Below, piece by piece: positions 58,364 to 64,000 of a stretch of 64,000 nucleotides of DNA. The DNA is taken from positions 558,001 through 622,000 of the forward strand of contig OZ242345.1 in NCBI GenBank assembly GCA_965208605.1, in the 5' to 3' direction. Numbering within the stretch: the stretch's first letter is position 1; each line of letters opens with the position of its first letter. Position numbers and translations under genes: made by a program. Below the pieces are notes generated by a model. The model was not told the DNA's origin. It searched no databases and saw only the letters and a list, made by a program, of their open reading frames with translations. The stretch comes from UBA9659 sp965208605. GTDB taxonomy: Bacteria; Pseudomonadota; Gammaproteobacteria; Pseudomonadales; Azotimanducaceae.

Positions 58364-59672
58364 CATGCGCCGAGATGCCAGGAAATTATTTTTGCATCAG
58401 CAGGGACTCATGAAGAAAAACCAGTTCGGTACCGGCAAGAAGGCAGTGCTGACTAGTATTCAAAATCTCTCTTACCTGCAGATTGATACCATTTCTGTCG
58501 TCCGGCGAGCGCACGAACATATTCTTGCCACCCGGGTGGGGAATTTTGATGCCAGGATGCTCACCGACCTACATAAGCGTTGCCAGATTTTTGAATACTG
58601 GGGACATGCGGCGGCCTATTTGCCATTTGAGCATTATAGATTCTATCTGCCAGTGATGCATGGCTGGGCAGCTACCCACAAGACCGACAAACGACTCGCG
58701 GCGCATATTCTGAAAAGAATAAAAACAGAGGGTCCTCTGCAATCGAAAGACTTCAAAGACTCTCGAAAGAACAAACAAGGGGGCTGGTGGGAGTGGAAAC
58801 CCGCCAAGCATGTTCTGGAACATCTGTTTCTCACGGGTGAGTTGATGGTGACACATAGGGAAGGTTTTCAAAAGGTGTACGACCTGCGGGACAGAGTCCT
58901 CCCCAGCGATACCGATACGCGCATGCCGAGTCGGGAAGAATGGGCGCAGTTTATCGTCCAGACTATGGTGCAGGCACTAGGCATAGCAACGGAGCAGGAC
59001 CTGGGCTATGCACGAGGTAGCATCCGGCAGCTCAGTGGCGTGCAACTTAAAGAGGACATTCGGACGGCGATTGAGCAGTTAACAGAGGCGGGTGAACTGG
59101 TGCCGGTATCGCTTGATGGGGGTATGTATAACAAAAGGCGCGCTTCCGAAGGGCTGCGTGACAAAGGGCGGTCTTCCATAGGACTAGATGACAAAGGGCT
59201 GCATGACAAAGCGCCTTATTACAAAACTCTCTATTACACGACTCCTTATTACACGACACCGCGCCTTTTATCGCTCCTTCCCATTAAATTAGGGAAGCGC
59301 AACGTCAGAATCCTGTCCCCGTTTGACAATCTAGTCATCAACCGACAACGCACCAAAGCCCTGTTTGATTTTGACTATCAACTAGAATGTTATCTGCCAG
59401 CCGAAAAAAGAAAGTATGGTTACTTCAGCCTGCCAGTCTTGTGGGGTGACCTGCTAGTGGGCCGCCTGGACGCCAAGGCAGACCGCAAGGCGAAGGTGCT
59501 GGTCGTGAAGCATCTTGTACTTGAAGACGAAAAGACGATAACCGAACCCTTTGTACTAGCCCTCGCTGACAGCATCCAGCAACTCGCTCGGGTTAACCAC
59601 TGCGAGACAAGTCGTATAGCAGTGACCCGACCAAAGTCGTTGAAGCGGTTGTTGGGTGTGGTGATGGGTTAG
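58161..59672 (+). CDS. ycaQ: YcaQ/AlkZ-type DNA glycosylase (HTH_42 family) with low-complexity N-terminus
   Basis: The 503-aa product belongs to the winged-helix glycosylases that unhook interstrand crosslinks and remove bulky alkyl adducts. The catalytic QxD motif appears in LQIDTISVVRRAHEHI, and the family continues with IFEYWGHAAAYLPFEHYRF, VQALGIATEQDLGYA and the C-terminal LLPIKLGKRNVRILSPFDNL. The ATGA overlap with cmoB supports the start at 58161. That start adds ~70 residues of repeated Gln/Ala/Thr/Arg (QSAAQ, LTARQSAAQ, STARQT) before the usual beginning, MRRDARKLFLHQQGL (ATG 58364). A second low-complexity stretch (GLRDKG..GLDDKGLHDK..YYTTPYYTTP, about residues 330-365) interrupts the C-terminal half. 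An internal start at 58364 cannot be excluded. Confidence 0.85.
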   Translation: MSGTREEPVGQGSAAQRLTTRQSAAQGLTAQESTARQTTTRQSVKQPAAQRLTARQSAAQQSTARQTIMRRDARKLFLHQQGLMKKNQFGTGKKAVLTSIQNLSYLQIDTISVVRRAHEHILATRVGNFDARMLTDLHKRCQIFEYWGHAAAYLPFEHYRFYLPVMHGWAATHKTDKRLAAHILKRIKTEGPLQSKDFKDSRKNKQGGWWEWKPAKHVLEHLFLTGELMVTHREGFQKVYDLRDRVLPSDTDTRMPSREEWAQFIVQTMVQALGIATEQDLGYARGSIRQLSGVQLKEDIRTAIEQLTEAGELVPVSLDGGMYNKRRASEGLRDKGRSSIGLDDKGLHDKAPYYKTLYYTTPYYTTPRLLSLLPIKLGKRNVRILSPFDNLVINRQRTKALFDFDYQLECYLPAEKRKYGYFSLPVLWGDLLVGRLDAKADRKAKVLVVKHLVLEDEKTITEPFVLALADSIQQLARVNHCETSRIAVTRPKSLKRLLGVVMG

Positions 59673-59723
59673 CTGGGGAGGAGATCACACCATGCGCTGT
59701 CATTTCCGCCAAATAAAAAGCAT

Positions 59724-62558
59724 TCAGCCTTTGTTGCTCTCTGCCAATATTTCTACTAACCAGCCACTGGGTCGAGTTTCTCCGTGTTTTAAATACTTCT
59801 CCACCACTTCTTCTGCTTTTCTTTTCCCCCCACTACCATGATTTACGATATTTTTAAGGAACTTTTTGATTGTGTCTTCAGGATAAGGATATGAATCCTG
59901 GCCTATCGTTTTTAACCATATCTCTTGTGCATCAAACGGCTGCTTGTCACTAAGTCTTGACAGATTCTCTAAAAACTGATAACCGTCTTGCATAGTTTTT
60001 GCATATGGCGCTATCTTAAGTAGCCATTCTTTTTGTGGCTCCTCAATTTTATCAATAAATGCTATCCAGCAAGATAATTGGGCAGCTACTTTTTTACCAC
60101 TGTCTGTAGAAAAATCTATCTTGTCCGATATTTTAGGCCAAAGTTCAAAAACTTTACTCTGCAATTTGATGTTGTTTTCTTCTCTCGCTCTCCATATTAA
60201 CCATATTAAACGATTGATCTCTTCGAATTCGTTTCTTTTGATTAAAGCACTCATTAAACTAGATTTACTATCTAGCTCATCCAAACCATTCAAAAAAGCA
60301 ATGGCTATATTCTGAATTACTCTTTGTGTAACATTTTTTTCTATATTTTTATCACTGAGTGCCCTAAGGAAGTCACCTTTAGACGCTAAGTGGCGATAGA
60401 TCGCCGGGTGAATTCTATTCACATAAGCATACCCTTGCATTGCATAAGACCATTTTACATCATTATTTTGATCAAATATTTTATCCAAATTATCTAGCAT
60501 CCATTCTTTTGACATATATAAGAAATTCAGCAAATAGTTAACAACAAGAGTTACAAATTCGTATTCTGGAGCATCAGCGTCAGCTCGACGAAGTTCGTCA
60601 TCAAAGATCGGTTGAAATTTTCCCCATGCTTCTGAATGATCTTTATCCTTCTTTTTATCACATAATCGACATGAACGAAGTGCTAGATTGATTAAAGCTT
60701 CAAGGCAATGTCCTCGAGGACTGTTTATTGCAATGGTTACAGCATTTTCCTCTTTACTGAAATCATTGCCTTTTGTTTTATCTAAAAGATGCACAATTAC
60801 TTTCTTAGCATCTTCTAAACGATGAGCACTAAAAGCATGATCATCTGATTTTGTACCTGATTTAATAAGTTTGCTTATGCTGCTCACTATCGAATCCTGT
60901 GTAGTCGCAAACATATCTGATTGTTCCGATGTTTTAACATTCCAAAAATTAGGTTGTTCAATCACAGCTTCAAAAAACTGTAACAGTTTATGCCATACAT
61001 CATCCCAAGGTAAATCATCCTTTTCCGCCCACAAATCGCTATATGCTAGTATTATTTCATTTATGTATGACAAATCAAGATTAACAAATTTATTTAATTC
61101 CAAATAAAACTTGTTCGGATCTCGTTTAATCAATTGATTAAACGTTGCAGATAGACCTCTATAGCTGACTTCACTATCATTGTCTGAATTATTGTAATGT
61201 TTTAATTTGACAATCAGGTCATCTACTGACAAGCTGCCGAGATAACCAACAGAAAACGGAGACTTATACCTTATTGGTATATGTTGTGACGTGTAACTGG
61301 AAAAATCAGGATGGTCTAGTTCTTCTACTTTCGCTATTGTTATATTCTTCTTATAAAGGTTTAGTTCTTTGACCCCATAAGATTCAATTGCTACTAACCA
61401 ACACGCTTTGCTATAGGCTGTAGCTTCTGCATAATAGTTCCCATCGTCATCATCCTTTGATATATCATCAATGATTTTAAGTGTTCTATCTTTTTGCTTA
61501 TCATTCAAATTGGGATAATTTTGATGTAAAAAATGCCACATCTCATGCCGGTACCCGTATGAAAAAAATTTCTCGTTGAGCAATATATCAGTAAGATTTT
61601 TAAGTACTGGATAATTATTGCTAATGCTGTGAATTGCCAATCTATGAATGGTCTGATATTCGCTACCAAGCATTGTCTCTACATACTTGCAGGCTTTTTC
61701 TGTATCGGTTTTTATATAACCATCTAGAGAATCACGATAAGCTTGGATCAATATATACTCTGGGTCATCATTATATTCGTTTTGCTCATGGTCTTCAATT
61801 GCAGGTTGCCAGAGATAAGACCATGAGTCATTATCTAATTTATCTAGTATATTTTTTAATTGTTTATCAAATATTAAAATTGCGTCTTCACTAAGTTTTT
61901 TACCAGCAAGTGTAGCTACTACATTAGTAATTTTTTGAGCATAATGTTTATCAAATATAAATAGAGCTTTCTTCTCAGCCACTCCGAATCCTTTATTTTC
62001 TACAATGGTTATCCGATACAAGGTATCAAGTATTTTCTTTGACAAGCACAAACAATGTTCATCGCTACTATTTAGCAAACTAACTAACCATTTCCTTCCT
62101 ATTTGGTCCGCGATTAAACCGCTTTCATATTTATCTTCAAACCAATAGTCAATAACATCCAAGTCCTTTTTTTGGATTATTCGAGGCGGGATATTTCTTA
62201 ATATTTCAGAAAACTTCCCCCATGTCCTATGATTGCTGTATTCATTTTTTCTTGCATATTCTGTTACATCTATAAGTATTCGCATAAACTTTTCAGCATA
62301 TTTGTCATCTTCTTGACTAGGCAGCTCGGTAGCAGCTTTAACTAGATAGTCAGTAACTGGCCAATAAGGTATATTTACATAACTTGTTTCTTCTGCAGGA
62401 ACAGGTTTCGGATTGTTTTCAGGAGAAAAGTAACCCTTATCATATAACACATCAAACCATTTCAAACCCTTCACCTCCCGAAAAAATAGCAAGCGAAGAG
62501 CACTGTCTTCTGCAACGCCTTGCAATAAGCTTTTTTCTCTAACTGATAATTCATCCAT
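59724..62558 (-). CDS. Large helical protein paired with SIR2 gene; putative phage-defence sensor
   Basis: The 944-aa product starts ATGGATGA, overlapping the SIR2 stop by eight bases, so the two are translated together. Near the N-terminus LLFFREVKGLKWFDVLYDKG and YFSPENNPKPVP, then IPYWPVTDYL, resemble the opening of the helical-repeat sensor regions of some STAND-type defence proteins (from memory). No Walker A motif is visible. The rest is alpha-helical and charged, without signal peptide or membrane spans. The C-terminus reads KKFLKNIVNHGSGGKRKAEE then VVEKYLKHGETRPSGWLVEI. The SIR2-linked family DUF4020 is one possible identity, but I could not check it. GC content is far below that of the GC-rich genes to the left, indicating transfer. 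Inferred role: sense phage infection and switch on the SIR2 partner. Confidence 0.8.
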   Translation of the reverse strand: MDELSVREKSLLQGVAEDSALRLLFFREVKGLKWFDVLYDKGYFSPENNPKPVPAEETSYVNIPYWPVTDYLVKAATELPSQEDDKYAEKFMRILIDVTEYARKNEYSNHRTWGKFSEILRNIPPRIIQKKDLDVIDYWFEDKYESGLIADQIGRKWLVSLLNSSDEHCLCLSKKILDTLYRITIVENKGFGVAEKKALFIFDKHYAQKITNVVATLAGKKLSEDAILIFDKQLKNILDKLDNDSWSYLWQPAIEDHEQNEYNDDPEYILIQAYRDSLDGYIKTDTEKACKYVETMLGSEYQTIHRLAIHSISNNYPVLKNLTDILLNEKFFSYGYRHEMWHFLHQNYPNLNDKQKDRTLKIIDDISKDDDDGNYYAEATAYSKACWLVAIESYGVKELNLYKKNITIAKVEELDHPDFSSYTSQHIPIRYKSPFSVGYLGSLSVDDLIVKLKHYNNSDNDSEVSYRGLSATFNQLIKRDPNKFYLELNKFVNLDLSYINEIILAYSDLWAEKDDLPWDDVWHKLLQFFEAVIEQPNFWNVKTSEQSDMFATTQDSIVSSISKLIKSGTKSDDHAFSAHRLEDAKKVIVHLLDKTKGNDFSKEENAVTIAINSPRGHCLEALINLALRSCRLCDKKKDKDHSEAWGKFQPIFDDELRRADADAPEYEFVTLVVNYLLNFLYMSKEWMLDNLDKIFDQNNDVKWSYAMQGYAYVNRIHPAIYRHLASKGDFLRALSDKNIEKNVTQRVIQNIAIAFLNGLDELDSKSSLMSALIKRNEFEEINRLIWLIWRAREENNIKLQSKVFELWPKISDKIDFSTDSGKKVAAQLSCWIAFIDKIEEPQKEWLLKIAPYAKTMQDGYQFLENLSRLSDKQPFDAQEIWLKTIGQDSYPYPEDTIKKFLKNIVNHGSGGKRKAEEVVEKYLKHGETRPSGWLVEILAESNKG

Positions 62559-63480
62559 CTTTTAATATCTCAATCATACTTTGATATTTATTAGAAAGAG
62601 TTGGTTTTCCAATTTCTAATGTATGCATCCACTCTTTAATAATTCCCACTTGACACTCATGATTTTCATTATCTCGTAAAAAACCTAATAAGTGAACTCC
62701 AAATGATTCCTTATAGTAATTATAAAGGTTTTCGTAAAGATACTGTTCGTTTCCAAAAAAACCTTGTAAAGCAAATATTTTTCGTCGATTTTTTATTTTC
62801 TCAGCAGATCCTTTTCTTAAAATATGTTCAAGAATCTCTGCTTCTTCCAATCCATAACCAAGAAATAAAACTGTGTGTTTTTTAAACAGGGAGACAAGTA
62901 GATTTTGAACTTTCTGACTATCATAGTGTTTTAGATAATCATCTGTTGTCACTATCATGGTTTCTGGTTTACTAACCGACCCATGTAGATGAACTACAGT
63001 TCCAGGCTGTCTTGCTAATTCTTCATGAAACTTTTCACTTTCAGACACCCTAGTTAATGACTCTGTTGTCGAGCCATCTTTGTTCTCTAGAAAACACGGC
63101 GCTAACAGTTCATCATAATTTGTGGTTATGCATGGGCAGCCAATATCATTAATCAGTTTATAAATAGTATCGCTTTCGCTTTTTCCAGTGAAGCGCTTAG
63201 CAAAATCTAAGTCATATCCGCAACTATCAGCCTTTTGTTGAGCAATCGATAATTTCTTTCTTGGGTCTAATGCTGACAACTGCTTTATTCCCAAGAAATT
63301 GATAATTCCTTTCTCTCTCAATTCATCAAGAACTTTGTTTGCAAATTCATCCCATGATGGATAACCCGCTAATATCGATATTCCTGATCCAATAAAAAGA
63401 ACTAATTCAGCATCTAGCCCGGCATGAATAATTTCTTCCGGTAAAGCAATGTCCTCGCTCAATTTTGGTGCATCACTCAT
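62551..63480 (-). CDS. SIR2-like NAD-hydrolase domain protein; putative defence effector
   Basis: The 309-aa cytosolic protein is almost entirely one SIR2-like fold. Motifs in order are the NAD-binding LFIGSGISILAGYPSWDEF (residues ~29-47), TTNYDELLAPCF (the TxNxD-type motif), the catalytic-His region VVHLHGSVSKP, and LFLGYGLEEAEILEHIL. Bacterial stand-alone SIR2 domains next to large sensor proteins deplete NAD+ on phage infection (Thoeris ThsA and DSR-type systems). There is no zinc-finger cysteine set as in deacetylating sirtuins. The ATG is preceded by a 44-codon frame whose TGA overlaps it (ATGA). The neighbours are methyltransferase fragments upstream and the 944-aa partner downstream. 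Confidence 0.85.
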   Translation of the reverse strand: MSDAPKLSEDIALPEEIIHAGLDAELVLFIGSGISILAGYPSWDEFANKVLDELREKGIINFLGIKQLSALDPRKKLSIAQQKADSCGYDLDFAKRFTGKSESDTIYKLINDIGCPCITTNYDELLAPCFLENKDGSTTESLTRVSESEKFHEELARQPGTVVHLHGSVSKPETMIVTTDDYLKHYDSQKVQNLLVSLFKKHTVLFLGYGLEEAEILEHILRKGSAEKIKNRRKIFALQGFFGNEQYLYENLYNYYKESFGVHLLGFLRDNENHECQVGIIKEWMHTLEIGKPTLSNKYQSMIEILKDG

Positions 63481-63611
63481 TTATTTACACATTGACTTTT
63501 CTTGTTATATAGACATTCTTGATAGATGGAACCGATGCATTTTTTAGCTTCGTATAATATTGCATTTAATTCCTGCTTCCTAGGCATTACTGATACTTTC
63601 AATAGAACCAT
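63477..63611 (-). CDS. 44-codon frame overlapping the SIR2 start
   Basis: ATG 63611 opens MVLLKVSVMPRKQELNAILY, continues EAKKCIGSIYQECLYNKKSQ, and stops at a TGA that overlaps the SIR2 ATG as ATGA. It may be a small translated leader or toxin/regulator, or just the read-through tail of the decayed gene described next. No family is recognised. Its basic, helical composition looks protein-like, but the length is marginal. Confidence 0.35.
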   Translation of the reverse strand: MVLLKVSVMPRKQELNAILYEAKKCIGSIYQECLYNKKSQCVNK

Positions 63612-63718
63612 CAACCGCTCGGTTTCAGTAAGGCGACAATCATTTTTTAGTAATGGATGATGTCGTCGTTGCTGAGGTTTTTACCTTTGCGGTCTTTGAG
63701 TCATTTGATTATTTTCAT
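63609..63718 (-). pseudogene. Decayed C-terminal tail resembling large DNA methyltransferases
   Basis: From ATG 63718 the codons read MKIIK, TGA, LKDRKGKNLSNDDIIHY, TAA, KMIVAL; after a one-base frame change they read TETERLM. Replacing TGA by CGA and TAA by CAA gives KRLKDRKGKNLSNDDIIHYQ. This resembles the tail LKxRKGRxLSFDDIxHYQKIVVAL-ETxRLM that I recall from large N6-adenine methyltransferases. Two nonsense changes and one frameshift mark it as a relic. Confidence 0.45.
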
Positions 63719-63749
63719 ACATTACCGTTATTTATGAGCGTGTATGTAA

Positions 63750-63998
63750 CTATAAATTGATATGTATTTGATCTTGATTATCACGATGCGTTTGCATAAT
63801 AGATCTCATACTGTGTTCCCTTTTTATAGAGTTGTTTTTTAATCGTTCTCGAATGATTTCGCAATAATCAGGGTGTGTTTCACAACACAGATAGATACGT
63901 TTTAATGCTTTTAGATTCACTACTTCCGAGCCGCTACCGCCAAATAAAACAAAAACAGTATCACCAGCACGAGTGCATGATTTTATAAACAGTTCACT
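63750..63998 (-). CDS. DNA methyltransferase, C-terminal part (N6/N4 class; start beyond window)
   Basis: The open frame enters from the right edge and ends at TAG 63750-63752, giving 82 visible residues. The stretch LFIKSCTRAGDTVFVLFGGS-GSEVV matches the DPFxGSGTT (SAM-binding) region of N6_N4 methyltransferases, with FGGSG in place of FAGSG. LKRIYLCCETHPDYCEIIRE matches the following R-x-Y-x-G-x-E-x-x-P-x-Y segment. The catalytic DPPY-type motif would lie outside the window, so it is unknown whether the gene is intact. It lies upstream of the SIR2 pair in the same AT-rich block and may belong to a restriction-modification or phage-derived unit. Confidence 0.7.
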   Translation of the reverse strand, partial: SELFIKSCTRAGDTVFVLFGGSGSEVVNLKALKRIYLCCETHPDYCEIIRERLKNNSIKREHSMRSIMQTHRDNQDQIHINL

Positions 63999-64000
63999 AA

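Noticed and set aside
58136..58366. 76-codon minus-strand frame rich in Cys-Ala-Ala-Asp
   Set aside because: It is an antisense image of the repeat at the 5' end of ycaQ.
62551..63480. Assignment of the SIR2 gene to Thoeris
   Set aside because: Thoeris needs a TIR-domain partner; none is seen, and the 944-aa neighbour is not TIR-like.

Overview
The window looks like chromosome of a gammaproteobacterium. The evidence is the order tRNA-Gln(TTG) - prs - rplY - pth - ychF, the cmoA-cmoB wobble-uridine pair, a long (class II) ilvC, and a ycaQ-type DNA glycosylase. Species cannot be told from the sequence alone. Most of the window is GC-rich. The last ~4.3 kb (59.7-64 kb) is strikingly AT-rich and looks acquired.

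Layout: (1) 1-2.9 kb, minus strand: a PutP-type sodium/solute symporter running off the left edge, then ilvC. (2) 3.2-4.86 kb: a tandem duplication of one ~0.8 kb unit, each copy carrying a small DUF1640-like coiled-coil membrane protein behind the same pair of inverted repeats. (3) 4.99-51.5 kb, minus strand: one uninterrupted reading frame of about 15,500 codons. It encodes a giant autotransporter-like surface protein: an N-terminal extension and signal peptide, roughly 150 Ig/PKD/cadherin-like beta-sandwich repeats (my estimate), one fibronectin III domain, a helical linker, and a C-terminal outer-membrane beta-barrel ending in Phe. Its 5' end holds a 22-C homopolymer next to alternative start sites, a set of degenerate ~42-bp coding repeats, and in-frame copies of a dispersed palindromic element. 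(4) 51.7-52.3 kb: repeat-rich spacer with an interrupted small reading frame. (5) 52.3-55.9 kb, minus strand: housekeeping operon tRNA-Gln, prs, rplY, pth, ychF, with a recognisable promoter. (6) 56.4-59.7 kb, plus strand: cmoA, cmoB and a ycaQ-like glycosylase overlapping cmoB by ATGA. (7) 59.7-64 kb, minus strand, AT-rich: the C-terminal end of a DNA methyltransferase, a decayed methyltransferase-like tail, a 44-codon frame, a SIR2-domain protein and a 944-aa helical protein overlapping it by 8 nt. This last pair looks like a two-gene anti-phage NAD-depletion module.

The two most interesting items are the giant adhesin with a probable phase-variation switch at its start, and the SIR2 plus large helical sensor pair. 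Every long plus-strand frame between 5 and 51.6 kb is read here as a shadow of the giant gene.
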